A DNA stretch of 64,000 nucleotides from assembly GCF_023380025.1 (NCBI RefSeq), contig NZ_CP097253.1, positions 2,265,001-2,329,000 on the forward strand. The letters are read 5' to 3'. How positions within the stretch are numbered: position 1 is the first letter of the stretch; each line of letters begins with the position of its first letter. Origin of the DNA: Sphingomonas glaciei (GTDB lineage: Bacteria > Pseudomonadota > Alphaproteobacteria > Sphingomonadales > Sphingomonadaceae). Positions 37,849-46,988 of this stretch are shown here, piece by piece. The notes below the pieces were generated by a model that worked only from the letters and a program-made list of their open reading frames with translations, made no database searches and was not told the origin of the DNA. A program made the translations under genes and the position numbers.

Positions 37849-38280
37849 ATGCGCCGCCTGACCCTTGCTTCGCTCACCGTCCTCGCCTCCGCCGGCGTGC
37901 TCGCTTCCTGTGCCACCACCGGCATGCCCACCCCGCGCTCGCCGCAGGCGCAGGCGGAACTGTCGCGCTGGCTTACCGGACGGGTCGCGGGCCGCGCCCA
38001 GTCCTGCCTGCCGACCTATCGCAGCCAGGACATGGTGGTGATCGACGAGAACACCATCCTGTTCCGCGACGGCGGCAACCGGGTCTGGCGGACCGACCTG
38101 CGCGGGTCGTGCAATGGCCTCGGCCGCCCCGGCACCGCGCTGCTGACCAAGCAATATGGCGGCACCGGCCTGTGCAGCGGGGAGATCGCGCAGGTGGTCG
38201 ACACCAGCCAGGGCTTCACCGTCGGCACCTGCGCGCTGGGCGACTTCGTGCCCTACACCGGCCCGGGCGTGCGCCGCTGA
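37849..38280 (+). CDS. DUF6491-like lipoprotein
   Basis: A 143-residue protein with a lipoprotein signal (VLASAGVLASC, Cys about 21). Mature cysteines (QSCLPTYRSQDMVVIDENTI, GSCNGLG, GLCSGE, GTCALGDF) fit the DUF6491 pattern of periplasmic or outer-membrane lipoproteins of unknown role. ATG 37849, 63 bases after gloB. It is convergent with the acyl-CoA ligase gene. Confidence 0.75.
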   Translation: MRRLTLASLTVLASAGVLASCATTGMPTPRSPQAQAELSRWLTGRVAGRAQSCLPTYRSQDMVVIDENTILFRDGGNRVWRTDLRGSCNGLGRPGTALLTKQYGGTGLCSGEIAQVVDTSQGFTVGTCALGDFVPYTGPGVRR

Positions 38281-38292
38281 GGCCGCGCCGGC

Positions 38293-40050
38293 CTACTTGC
38301 CGTAGAGGGCGTCCAGCCGCGCGCCATAAGCCTGCTTCAGCACATGGCGGCGGATCTTGAGGCTGGGCGTCATCTGCTCGTTGTCGACGCTGAACGCCTC
38401 GTCGGCCAGCGTGAAGCGCCGGACCTTTTCGATCACGCTCAGCTCGGCATTGACCCGGTCGACCGCCTTCTGAAGCTTGGCGCGGACCGCCGCCTCGTCG
38501 CCCTTCACGTCGGGCTCGGGCACCAATAGCGCGACGAGGTGCGGGCGGCGGTCGCCATAGACCATCGCCTGCGCGATCTCCGGCTGAAGCGTCAGCATCC
38601 CCTCGACCCGCTGGGGCGAAACATTGTCGCCCTTGTCGTTGACGATCAGGTCCTTCTTGCGGTCGGTGATGACGATCCGCCCGGCATCGTCGAAATGGCC
38701 GACGTCCCCGGTGTGGAGCCAGCCATCCTGCAGGACGCGCGCCGTCTCCTCCGCATTGTTCCAATAGCCGTGCATCACCAGCTCGCCGCGCACCAGCAGT
38801 TCGCCATCCTCGGCGAAGCGGACCTCGGTGTTGAGCAGCGGCGGGCCGACGGTGTCCATGCGGATGCCGTTCTTGGGACGGTTGCAGCTGATCACCGGCC
38901 CGGCCTCGGTCTGGCCATAGCCCTGCAGCATGGTGATCCCGAGCGAATGGAAGAACAGCCCGACATCGGGGTTGAGCGGCGCGCCGCCCGAGACCATCGC
39001 CTTGATCCGGCCGCCGAACTTCTGGCTGACCTTGCGTTTGAGCAGCAGCCTGACCGCCAGGTCGGCAGGCCAGTCCTTGATCGGAATGGAACCCTTGTCG
39101 TAGCGCTCCTTGCCGATCTCCAGCCCGCGGGCGAGCAGCCGGGCGGCCAGGCCACCCTGCTTCTCGATCGTCTTGAGCATCCGCTGGCGCAGCATCTCGA
39201 ACAATCGCGGCACCACCACCATCAGCGTCGGGCGCACTTCCTCGATATTGGCGGCGAGCTTCTCGAGGCTTTCGGCGAAGTAGATCTGGGCGCCGAGCGC
39301 GATCGGGAACATCTGCCCGCCGCTATGCTCATAGGCGTGGCTGGCGGGGAGGAAGGAGAGGAAGATTTCGTCGTCCCAGCCGAAGTCGTTGGCGATGACG
39401 TCGATGCAGGCGGCGGTGTTGTGAAGGATCGCGCCATGGTGCTGGCGAACCCCGCGCGGGGCGCCGCCGGTACCGCTGGTGTAGATGATGCAGGCAAGGT
39501 CGTCGCGGCCGATCGCGGCGACGCGGTTGCGGACGGCGGCGAGGCTTGTCTCGCCCGCGACCAGGTCGGACCAGACGTGGAACTTCGCCCCGTTGACCGG
39601 CTGGCCGGTGCGGATGTCCTCCATCCCGATGACGTCATGGCAGTCGGACGAGAACAGCACCGCCGGGATCAGCGCCGTGGCCAATTTCTGGCTCGACACA
39701 ATCACCGCCCGCGCGCCGGAGTTGGTGAGGATGTGGGTGTGATCGCGGGTGGTGTTGGTGGTGTAGGTTGGGACCGTGATGCACCCCGCGGCCATGATCG
39801 CAAGGTCGGCGATCAGCCATTCAGGGCGGTTCTCGCTGACCAGCATGACCCGGTCGCCGGGTTTGAGGCCGAGACGGATCAGGCTTTCGGACAGCGCCGC
39901 GACCTGGCGCGCGGCCTCGGTGTAGCTGGTCGGTTGCCACGTGCCGTCGCGCTTGGCCCACAGGAACGACGTGTCGCCGCGCTGGCCGACGCGGTCGAGG
40001 AACATCGCCACTAGGTTGGGGAAATGTTCCAGGCTCTTGCCCTTGCGCAC
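38293..40050 (-). CDS. Long-chain fatty-acid--CoA ligase (AMP-forming)
   Basis: A 585-residue enzyme of the FAA1/FadD15 group. It has LACIIYTSGTGGAPRGVRQHH for ATP binding, GYGQTEAGPVISCNR, GWLHTGDVGHFDDAGRIVIT with DRKKDLIVNDKGDNVSPQ, and the C-terminal TPSLKIRR lysine. It makes long-chain acyl-CoA at the membrane. GTG start at 40050 behind GGAGGAGG about 10 bases upstream. It stands apart from the other synthetase at 6255-7922 in sequence and group. Confidence 0.93.
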   Translation of the reverse strand: MRKGKSLEHFPNLVAMFLDRVGQRGDTSFLWAKRDGTWQPTSYTEAARQVAALSESLIRLGLKPGDRVMLVSENRPEWLIADLAIMAAGCITVPTYTTNTTRDHTHILTNSGARAVIVSSQKLATALIPAVLFSSDCHDVIGMEDIRTGQPVNGAKFHVWSDLVAGETSLAAVRNRVAAIGRDDLACIIYTSGTGGAPRGVRQHHGAILHNTAACIDVIANDFGWDDEIFLSFLPASHAYEHSGGQMFPIALGAQIYFAESLEKLAANIEEVRPTLMVVVPRLFEMLRQRMLKTIEKQGGLAARLLARGLEIGKERYDKGSIPIKDWPADLAVRLLLKRKVSQKFGGRIKAMVSGGAPLNPDVGLFFHSLGITMLQGYGQTEAGPVISCNRPKNGIRMDTVGPPLLNTEVRFAEDGELLVRGELVMHGYWNNAEETARVLQDGWLHTGDVGHFDDAGRIVITDRKKDLIVNDKGDNVSPQRVEGMLTLQPEIAQAMVYGDRRPHLVALLVPEPDVKGDEAAVRAKLQKAVDRVNAELSVIEKVRRFTLADEAFSVDNEQMTPSLKIRRHVLKQAYGARLDALYGK

Positions 40051-40137
40051 GTGCCTTCTGCCTCCTCCGACGTCTCTCCGCCTGCGCCTCTAGAACAGTG
40101 CGGCGCGGGGCGCAAAAGGGGCGAAGGGCCGGGCGCG

Positions 40138-41466
40138 TCAGAAGCCGGCGGCGAGGGTCAGCGCGGGCCCGCTGCGCGGATCGGCCTTGCCGGTCAGGCG
40201 GAAGCGATAGTCGACATGCGCGCGCAGCCCGGGGCGAAGCTGGTAGCTGAGCCGCGGGCCCGCATCGAACCGGCTCAACCCCGGTTGAATCCCGCCCCAC
40301 ATCCCGGCGCCGATCGCGAACCGGCGCATGAAGGGGTAGGTGGCGGTCAGCGCCCCGTCGGCGAACAGGTCGCGGCGGCTGGCCCCGACCACCCCGGCCT
40401 GGCCATAGCCGTCGAGTAGCAGGCCATAGGGCAATGGCTGCTCGTACAGCCCGCCCTCGGCCAGCAGCGCGAACGCATCGCGGCCGCCGCCGAGCGCCGA
40501 TCCCAGCCGCTGGCGGCGTTCGGCCAGCACCCGCACCGGAAGAGCCTTGAGCGGCTGCCAGCTGACCCCGACCGCCCCTTCGCCGCCGACCATCTGCTGG
40601 CTCCGCGCGCTTCGGCCCTGCGGCATCAGCGCGGTCGAAGCCCGCAGGTGCACGCCGACCGTCGAAAGCGGCCGCCAACTGACCCGCATCCCGGCCTGGC
40701 TTCCGCCCAGCGACCCCGCCGGAGCGAGCCCGGGATTAAGCGGGTCGCCCGTACCGTCGAGCTGGCCCGTACCGTCTAGCTGGTAGGTGGTTTCGCGCGG
40801 AGGGCGGAGCAGGGCCCAGCCATCAACCGACCAGCGATCGGGCCGCGCCGCCTCGAGCGGGGTGCGTGCCCGGCGCGAACCTTTTTCCCATCGCGGTGTG
40901 ACCTGCGTCCCGCCGCCGAGCGAGAACGGGCCCGATGCACCAATCGTCGGCCATTGGTCGAGCGGCGCCACCGCGCCCCCATAGCCCTCGCTGCCGCCGC
41001 CATCGAAGCTTGCCGCCATTGCCGGTACCGCCTCGCCGCGTGGAGCGGGCCCCGCCGCGTAGGCCGGCGGCGCGGGCATGGGATAGGGCGCCGGATAATA
41101 GACGATGCGGCTGACACGCGGCGCGGTCTGGGAGGCCGCCATCATCGAATAGGGCATCGCCGCCGGCATATAGGGATAGGGCATCGGCCCGTAGGCCTGC
41201 GCGTAGGGATTGCCATAGGCGGCGGGCACCGGCGGGTAGGGGCCCTGCGCATAGGGATAGGGGCCCTGCGAGTAAGAACCCGCCGCGGGAGCATCCATGT
41301 CGGCCGGCACACCCGGCGGCAGGGTGGCGGCGGCGAGGGCGTCCGGTTTCGGCGCCGCCTCGCCGGCCGGGACGGCGACGGCTTCGAGTGCCAGCGCGCT
41401 GCTGGCGGTGCGCAGGCCGACATAGGCGATGATCGCCAGCCCCAAGAAGCGGATCGGGGCGCTCAT
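40138..41466 (-). CDS. NfrA-like outer-membrane protein, C-terminal beta-barrel type
   Basis: A 442-residue secreted protein. After the signal peptide comes a Pro/Tyr/Gly-rich stretch (PYPYAQGPYPPVPAAYGNPY, about residues 66-110). The C-terminal half resembles the NfrA C-terminal barrel (GVSWQPLKALPVRVLAERRQ, LTATYPFMRRFAIGAGMWGG) and ends in Phe, as outer-membrane barrels do. The TPR region of E. coli NfrA is missing. It overlaps the NfrB-like glycosyltransferase gene by ATGA. An outer-membrane exit for the glycan made by that enzyme is inferred. Confidence 0.7.
   Translation of the reverse strand: MSAPIRFLGLAIIAYVGLRTASSALALEAVAVPAGEAAPKPDALAAATLPPGVPADMDAPAAGSYSQGPYPYAQGPYPPVPAAYGNPYAQAYGPMPYPYMPAAMPYSMMAASQTAPRVSRIVYYPAPYPMPAPPAYAAGPAPRGEAVPAMAASFDGGGSEGYGGAVAPLDQWPTIGASGPFSLGGGTQVTPRWEKGSRRARTPLEAARPDRWSVDGWALLRPPRETTYQLDGTGQLDGTGDPLNPGLAPAGSLGGSQAGMRVSWRPLSTVGVHLRASTALMPQGRSARSQQMVGGEGAVGVSWQPLKALPVRVLAERRQRLGSALGGGRDAFALLAEGGLYEQPLPYGLLLDGYGQAGVVGASRRDLFADGALTATYPFMRRFAIGAGMWGGIQPGLSRFDAGPRLSYQLRPGLRAHVDYRFRLTGKADPRSGPALTLAAGF
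40748..40783 (-). repeat. 18-bp tandem duplication inside the NfrA-like gene
   Basis: Two adjacent 18-base units (40748-40765 and 40766-40783) differ at one base and encode QLDGTG twice in a row. It lies in a linker before the barrel and keeps the frame. Confidence 0.7.
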
Positions 41467-42854
41467 GGGCGCACCGGCTCGGGCGGGAGGAGGAGGTCGT
41501 CGGGGAAATGGTGGGTGGTCTTGTCCCACTGTTTGGGCCCGCCGCCGGCGTGCAGGAAGAGCGCCCGCGCCGAGGCAAGGATGGCGATAAGATTGGCGAT
41601 CGCGATCCGCGGCACCGCCGCCAGTCCCTCCCCGATGCCGTAAACGTGCGTGGTGAAGCCGACGCGCATGAACACTCTCCACAAAAGCAGGCCGAAATTG
41701 ATCTGAAGCAGGGCGGTGAGCAGCGCCGAAGGCTGTGGCGGAAGCGGCGCGCCGAGCTGGGCGGCGAGCCACAATTGCGCCCACAGCAAGCCCGAGGCGT
41801 AGCCGGCGAGCAGCAGCAGGGCGGCGAACGGCCCGCGCCGGTCACGCAGCCGGAACCAGCGCTCACCTAGCCCGCCGCGCCAGCCCAGCCGGTCCCATCC
41901 GGCGAACGCGATCCCGCCCAGCCAGCGCGCCTTCTGCCGCACCGCCGAGCCGAGATCGTTCGGGAAATAGCCGCGGCTGGCGACCACGCCCGGATCGCCG
42001 CGGCTGGCGGGCAGGCGAACGAAGATGGTGCGCTCGCCTAGCGCCCCGATCCTCAGCCCCATCTCATAATCCTCGGTCATCGATCCGCCGGCGAACGGCA
42101 GGCCGTCATGCGCCTCGGCCAGCCGCGCGATGGCCCGGCGCGAAATGGCGCAGCCGACCCCGGCGAGTGGGATCGCCGCGCCCACCGCCTCGCGCACCAC
42201 CATTTCCTTGCCATGGGATTCGGCGAACTCGTCGCAATAATGGCCGGCGATCCACTGGCTCGACCGGTCGGGCAGCGGAACCACCGGCAGCTGCACCACG
42301 CCCGCTCGGTCGGCGAGGCGGTCGAACAGCCTGAGTTCGAGCGGGTGGACCAGATCCTCGGCATCGTGGAGCACCACCGCCCGTGCCTTCCGCCCGGACG
42401 CGGCCTCCTCCCGCAGCAGGAAGGCGTAGAGATGATTGAGGCAATGCGCCTTGGTGGTCGGGCCGTCGGCGGGCACTTCGACCGCCATCACCCGCGGATC
42501 GGCCACTCCCTCGATCGCCAGGCGGGTGGCGGGATCGTTGCGGTAATAGCCGACCAGCAGGCTGTAGTCGGGATGGTCGAAGCTGCGCAACGTGGCACGC
42601 AGCATGTTGCCGATCACCGCGGATTCGTCCCACGCCGGGATCATCACCGCCATCCACCCGCTCGGCGCGCCGTCCACCAGGGTCAGCGCGTCGCCGCGGG
42701 GGTGGCGGCGATAGACGGTGATCGCCCGCCACAAGCGCCGGCCGAAATAGATGAAATCGACAAGAAGGTCGTCGAGCGAGAACAGCAGGAAGCCGAGCGC
42801 CGCGAATAGCGCCAGCTCGGCCGCCAGTTCGGCCATGGCGAGCTGCAGGCTCAT
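41463..42854 (-). CDS. NfrB-like membrane glycosyltransferase (GT2)
   Basis: A 463-residue processive-type GT2 in the inner membrane. It has an N-terminal membrane anchor, then the catalytic domain with VMIPAWDESAVIGNMLRATL, LHDAEDLVHPLELRLFD (metal-binding DAED) and GGSMTEDYEMGLRIGA (TED), a QKARWLGGIAFAGW motif (QxxRW) and C-terminal membrane spans. The organisation is that of NfrB/cellulose-synthase-like enzymes, but without the C-terminal MshEN c-di-GMP domain of E. coli NfrB. It is paired with the barrel gene downstream. Confidence 0.85.
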   Translation of the reverse strand: MSLQLAMAELAAELALFAALGFLLFSLDDLLVDFIYFGRRLWRAITVYRRHPRGDALTLVDGAPSGWMAVMIPAWDESAVIGNMLRATLRSFDHPDYSLLVGYYRNDPATRLAIEGVADPRVMAVEVPADGPTTKAHCLNHLYAFLLREEAASGRKARAVVLHDAEDLVHPLELRLFDRLADRAGVVQLPVVPLPDRSSQWIAGHYCDEFAESHGKEMVVREAVGAAIPLAGVGCAISRRAIARLAEAHDGLPFAGGSMTEDYEMGLRIGALGERTIFVRLPASRGDPGVVASRGYFPNDLGSAVRQKARWLGGIAFAGWDRLGWRGGLGERWFRLRDRRGPFAALLLLAGYASGLLWAQLWLAAQLGAPLPPQPSALLTALLQINFGLLLWRVFMRVGFTTHVYGIGEGLAAVPRIAIANLIAILASARALFLHAGGGPKQWDKTTHHFPDDLLLPPEPVRP

Positions 42855-43045
42855 TGCCCGTACCCCGTCCGGAGCCGCGTGACGTGTCGCTGTTGAATGT
42901 TATCCACCCGGTCCACGCACCCGCAGGCGCTGGTTGGTCCGAGCGCCGACCTTGTCTCATGACCTGCCCCGTGACGCAAGCCGCTTGCGAAACGACTCTT
43001 GCCGGGCCATCGCTGCGACGACGAAAAGCTTTGGGGGACAACGAC

Positions 43046-43546
43046 GTGAACCTGCCCACGCTGGTGCCGGAATGGCTGTTCTGGGCCTTGATCGTGTTGC
43101 TGGCGCTGGCCGCCGTGCAGGACGCGATGATGCTCAAGATCAGCAATTACATCTGCGGCGCGGTGCTGCTGCTGGGGATCGCGGGGGCGGTTATCGCCGG
43201 TCCGCAGACCGGGCTGTGGGAAAATGGCGTCGCATTCATGCTCGCGCTGGCGATCGGCACTTTCCTATTCGGTCGCGGGATTTTGGGCGGCGGGGACGTC
43301 AAGCTGTTCGCGGCGACGGTGCTGTGGTTCGACCTCGGCGCTTCGCTTCGGGTGCTGACCTGGACCGCGATCGCCGGGGGCGTGCTGGCGGTCTTGATCA
43401 TCCTTGCACGCACCTTGCCGTGGCCCGACGCGATCCGCTCGCGCATGCGGGTGCTACAGCCCAAGGCCGGCATCCCCTACGGGATCGCGATCGCTGCCGG
43501 TGCGATCATCACCAGCCTGCAGCTGATGGGATCACGCGGGGCGTGA
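43046..43546 (+). CDS. cpaA: Type IV prepilin peptidase, CpaA type (A24)
   Basis: A 166-residue polytopic inner-membrane aspartic protease. The catalytic aspartates lie in AVQDAMMLKISNY and GGGDVKLFAA (the GxGD motif). It lacks the N-terminal methylase domain of PilD, as CpaA proteins of Flp/Tad pilus systems do. GTG 43046 follows GGGGGA. No other tad/cpa gene is in the window. It overlaps the following gene by GTGA. Confidence 0.9.
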   Translation: MNLPTLVPEWLFWALIVLLALAAVQDAMMLKISNYICGAVLLLGIAGAVIAGPQTGLWENGVAFMLALAIGTFLFGRGILGGGDVKLFAATVLWFDLGASLRVLTWTAIAGGVLAVLIILARTLPWPDAIRSRMRVLQPKAGIPYGIAIAAGAIITSLQLMGSRGA

Positions 43547-44022
43547 CCCGCGCGGCGGTCCTCCGCGGACTGCTCGCGCTGGTTCCCGCGGCGGAGGGGC
43601 AGGCCCAGCGCCTGCTCCATGCCGGGGCCTATTGGGCAGCGATCGAGCGGTCGGGCGCGGTGTGCGAAGCGGTGTCTCGGAGCGAGATCGTCGCCTCTCC
43701 CGGCCGGCCGCAGGCGCGCGCCGTCTTTGCCTTTTCCCGCGACGGCAAGCGGCGGGGAGAACTGCACCTGATCTTCGCCCGCCCGGTCCGCCCGGGCGCC
43801 GCCGCGGTGCTGAGCGTCGGAGCCGAAAGCTTCCTGCTGGTCACTCGCGGGACGAGCGCGTGGAGCCGCGGCCCGGCGCAGGAAGCCGCGATCATCGCCG
43901 CGATCCGCCGCAGCGCCGAGATGCGGGTCCGCGCGCAGGGACAGGGCGGCCGAATCAGCGATCGCTACCTGCTCGGCGGCGCCCCCACCGCGATCGACGC
44001 CGCAGCGATCGCCTGCGCGTAG
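43543..44022 (+). CDS. Secreted protein, possibly IalB-like
   Basis: A 159-residue protein with a signal-like N-terminus. Its core ([40 protein letters not shown]) and C-terminal [20 protein letters not shown] resemble the invasion-associated locus B family as I recall it from sphingomonad relatives upstream of rlmN. Function is unknown. GTG 43543 overlaps the cpaA stop, so its translation is coupled. Confidence 0.65.
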   Translation: MTRAAVLRGLLALVPAAEGQAQRLLHAGAYWAAIERSGAVCEAVSRSEIVASPGRPQARAVFAFSRDGKRRGELHLIFARPVRPGAAAVLSVGAESFLLVTRGTSAWSRGPAQEAAIIAAIRRSAEMRVRAQGQGGRISDRYLLGGAPTAIDAAAIACA

Positions 44023-44110
44023 GCGCGCCCGGGGTGGCGTCGGTCGGCCGGGCGCCAACAAAGACTCTTACTGGAAAAACCCGCAAAACTCGCTACATGA
44101 CCACTCTCCC

Positions 44111-45295
44111 ATGAGCGCCGACACCAACCTTATGCCGATCCCCGGAGCGGTGGATCCTGTCACCGTCCCTCGTCCCGCGACGGTCAGCGACGACCCGCGC
44201 GTCGAGCTGATCGGGCTCAGCCGCGACGCCATTCGCGCTGCGATGGAAGGCGCCGGCATGGACGCGCGCATGGCCAAGCTGCGCTCCAAGCAATTGTGGC
44301 ATTGGATCTATAATCGCGGGGTCACTGACTTCGGCCACATGACTGACATCGCCAAGGCCCAGCAGCCGTGGCTGGCCGAGCGGTTCCGGATCGACCGCCC
44401 GGCGGTGGTCGAGGCGCAGGTGTCGTCGGACGGCACCCGCAAGTGGCTGCTACGCACCCACGACAATCACGAATTCGAGATGGTGTTCATTCCCGACGCG
44501 GACCGCGGGACCTTGTGCGTGTCGAGCCAGGTCGGCTGCACCCTCAACTGCCGCTTCTGCCACACCGGCACCATGCGTCTGGTCCGCAATCTCGATATCC
44601 ACGAGATCGTCGGGCAAGTGATGCTCGCCCGCGATTCGCTGGGCGAATGGCCGAGCCAGCCCGAGGGCCGGATGCTCACCAACATCGTGATGATGGGCAT
44701 GGGTGAGCCGCTCTACAATTTCGACAATGTCCGCGACGCGCTTAAGATCGTGATGGACGGCGACGGGCTGGGGCTGTCGAAGCGCCGGATCACCCTGTCC
44801 ACCTCGGGCGTGGTTCCGATGATGGAGCGTTGCGGCGCGGAGATCGGAGTCAATCTCGCGGTTTCACTCCACGCGGTGACCAAGGAAATCCGCGACGAGA
44901 TCGTGCCGCTGAACCGCAAGTACGGCATCGAGGAACTGCTGCAGGCCTGCGCCGACTATCCCGGCGCCAACAATGCCCGCCGCATCACCTTCGAATATGT
45001 GATGCTCAAGGACAAGAACGACAGCGACGACCATGCCCGCGAACTGGTCCGGCTGATCCGCCACTATCGCCTGCCCGCCAAGGTCAATTTGATCCCGTTC
45101 AACCCGTGGCCGGGCGCGGTCTACGAATGCTCGACCCCCGAGCGCATCCGGTCGTTCTCGAACATCGTGTTCGAAGGCGGGATCAGCGCCCCGGTGCGCA
45201 CGCCGCGCGGACGCGACATCGATGCCGCCTGCGGCCAATTGAAGACGGCAGCAGAAAAGAAGCGCCGCTCCGAGCGGGACGCCGAGCCGGCGTGA
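44111..45295 (+). CDS. rlmN: 23S rRNA (adenine-2503-C2)-methyltransferase
   Basis: A 394-residue radical-SAM enzyme that methylates A2503 of 23S rRNA and A37 of some tRNAs. The 4Fe-4S motif is [11 protein letters not shown]. The SAM-binding [18 protein letters not shown], the conserved [29 protein letters not shown] and the C-terminal catalytic cysteine in DAACGQL are present. ATG 44111, 88 bases after the IalB-like gene. Confidence 0.97.
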   Translation: MSADTNLMPIPGAVDPVTVPRPATVSDDPRVELIGLSRDAIRAAMEGAGMDARMAKLRSKQLWHWIYNRGVTDFGHMTDIAKAQQPWLAERFRIDRPAVVEAQVSSDGTRKWLLRTHDNHEFEMVFIPDADRGTLCVSSQVGCTLNCRFCHTGTMRLVRNLDIHEIVGQVMLARDSLGEWPSQPEGRMLTNIVMMGMGEPLYNFDNVRDALKIVMDGDGLGLSKRRITLSTSGVVPMMERCGAEIGVNLAVSLHAVTKEIRDEIVPLNRKYGIEELLQACADYPGANNARRITFEYVMLKDKNDSDDHARELVRLIRHYRLPAKVNLIPFNPWPGAVYECSTPERIRSFSNIVFEGGISAPVRTPRGRDIDAACGQLKTAAEKKRRSERDAEPA

Positions 45296-45298
45296 CGA

Positions 45299-45460
45299 TC
45301 AGGTCCGGGCGGACCTCAGGTCCATCCGGCCGGTCGCCTGGATCCGGATCTTCAGCTTTTCGTGGGCATGCGCGCCGCAATAGAGCACGCCATCCATCAC
45401 TGCGCCGGCCGCATGGTCACATCCGGGAACCGAGCAGGGCGGCAGGATTTTGCGTGTCAA
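45299..45460 (-). CDS. Small zinc-ribbon-like protein
   Basis: A 53-residue frame from TTG 45460 to TGA 45299 with GAGGTG 5 bases upstream of the start. The spacing CSVPGCDH ... YCGAHAHEK gives a Cys-x4-Cys and Cys-x2-His pair, typical of small zinc-binding domains, followed by KLKIRIQATGRMDLR. It is convergent with rlmN, 3 bases apart. Function is not known; it could be missed by annotation because of its size and TTG start. Confidence 0.55.
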   Translation of the reverse strand: MTRKILPPCSVPGCDHAAGAVMDGVLYCGAHAHEKLKIRIQATGRMDLRSART

Positions 45461-45599
45461 TCACACCTCAGGGAATGGCGTTCAGAAGGCAGGAGGCTCT
45501 CCATCTAGGGGAGAAGTCGCGCGAGTTCCCCGGCTTGGTGCACAGACTGTGCGCCTGCCCATGGTTATGCTATGGATCCGGGCACGAGGCGTTGGACGG

Positions 45600-46076
45600 A
45601 TGATCCGAATTCAAGCGCAGCCACAGGCCGGCGGCGAAAGTCGCTTGGCAGGCATTCAGATGGCGATTCTGACGCTGCGCTGCATGGAACATTATCGCGA
45701 CATCGCGGGCGGTCATGAGAGCGCGCTGGTGCTGCTCGCGGTGGTCGCCATTTCGGCCGAGAAGTTTACCCGCGGCGAGCTTTCCGAGGACCTCCGAAGC
45801 CTCGAAACGCCCTTCCCGTCCGAGCAACTGGGAAGCTGCAACGTCAGTTCGATCGCCGTCGCTACCGGCTTCAACCGCGAAACCACCCGCCGCTACGTCA
45901 ATCGCCTGATCGAGCGCGACGTGCTCCAGCGCCGCCCCGACGGGACGATCCAGTTCATGCCGGGCTATCTGCAGAGCGGCCAGATCGCCGACCTGCTCCA
46001 GCTCCAGCTCGATACGCTTGGCCGGTCGGTCAGCGAGTTCCTGCGCATGGGCGCGATGGTGATCGTCGACGACTGA
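45600..46076 (+). CDS. Winged-helix-type protein, possible regulator
   Basis: A 158-residue protein. The N-terminal half is helical (IQMAILTLRCMEHYRDIAGG). The middle (SIAVATGFNRETTRRYVNRL then IERDVLQRRPDGTIQFMPGY) reads as a helix-turn-helix plus wing, so DNA binding is likely. ATG 45600; the frame is open further upstream with weaker support. It may regulate the neighbouring lipid genes, but that is conjecture. Confidence 0.65.
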   Translation: MIRIQAQPQAGGESRLAGIQMAILTLRCMEHYRDIAGGHESALVLLAVVAISAEKFTRGELSEDLRSLETPFPSEQLGSCNVSSIAVATGFNRETTRRYVNRLIERDVLQRRPDGTIQFMPGYLQSGQIADLLQLQLDTLGRSVSEFLRMGAMVIVDD

Positions 46077-46121
46077 CGGGCGGGGCGGGTCCGCCGCCGC
46101 CCCTCGCTCGTTCTCCCCGCC

Positions 46122-46988
46122 ATGGCCAGTCACGCACTTCCGACCATCGAAGGGTTCCGCCGCAGCCTTGCCGGGCAGGTCGGCGCCTTCTTCAACGATG
46201 CGGCCAAGGGCCAGCGGCCGATCACTCCATCGGAGGATGCCCTGTGCCCGCCGGGCGGGGTCGCCTGGAAGGTGCATGCCGACCTCGCCGGGATGATGGT
46301 CGGCGGGGTGGCGGCGCTCTTGTGGCAGATGCTCCACCCGCAGGCGCTGGCCGGGGTGTGGGACCATTCGGACTTCCGCCGCAACATGCACGGCCGCCTG
46401 CGCAACACCGCGCGGTTCATCGCGATCACCACCTATGGCGCGCGGGGCGAGGCGGAAGCGGCGATCGAGCGGGTGCGGGGGATCCATGGCTTCGTGCATG
46501 GCGAGCTTGCCGACGGCACCCCCTACGACGCCAACGATCCGCGGCTGCTGGCGTTCGTCCACCTCGCCGGCTCGGCCATGTTCCTCGCCGGCTATCGCCG
46601 CTTCGCCGACCCGTCGATGCCGCTGGCCGAGCGCGACGCCTACTGGCGCGAGGTTGCGATTATCGGCGAGAAGCTCGGCGCCGACCCGGTGCCGCGGAGC
46701 GAGGCCGAGGCCGAGGCGCTGGCCCGCGACTTCCTGCCCGAGCTTCGCCCCGACGAACGTAGCCGCGCAGTGCGCGACATCATCCTCAACGCCGCCCCCG
46801 ACCGGCTTCGGCTGTTCCCGGTCCAGCGCCTGCTGATGCGCTCCGCCACCGACCTCCTCCCGCGCGAGGTGCGGCGCCTGCACGGCCTGCGCGGATCGGG
46901 GCTGGCGATCCCGGCGGTCGGGGCCGCGACCTTCGGTCTCGCTTCGACGTTGCGTTGGGCGCTTGCTCCGCGCAAATTGGAGGCATGA
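46122..46988 (+). CDS. Oxygenase MpaB/latex-clearing-like family protein (DUF2236)
   Basis: A 288-residue protein of the DUF2236 family of haem- or metal-dependent oxygenases: MMVGGVAALLWQMLHPQALA, GVWDHSDFRRNMHGRLRNTA, ITTYGARGEAEAAIERVRGIHG (conserved His/Arg pattern) and VHLAGSAMFLAGYRR. Substrate unknown; it could be a lipid, since it overlaps the cyclopropane synthase gene (ATGA). No signal peptide. Confidence 0.85.
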   Translation: MASHALPTIEGFRRSLAGQVGAFFNDAAKGQRPITPSEDALCPPGGVAWKVHADLAGMMVGGVAALLWQMLHPQALAGVWDHSDFRRNMHGRLRNTARFIAITTYGARGEAEAAIERVRGIHGFVHGELADGTPYDANDPRLLAFVHLAGSAMFLAGYRRFADPSMPLAERDAYWREVAIIGEKLGADPVPRSEAEAEALARDFLPELRPDERSRAVRDIILNAAPDRLRLFPVQRLLMRSATDLLPREVRRLHGLRGSGLAIPAVGAATFGLASTLRWALAPRKLEA

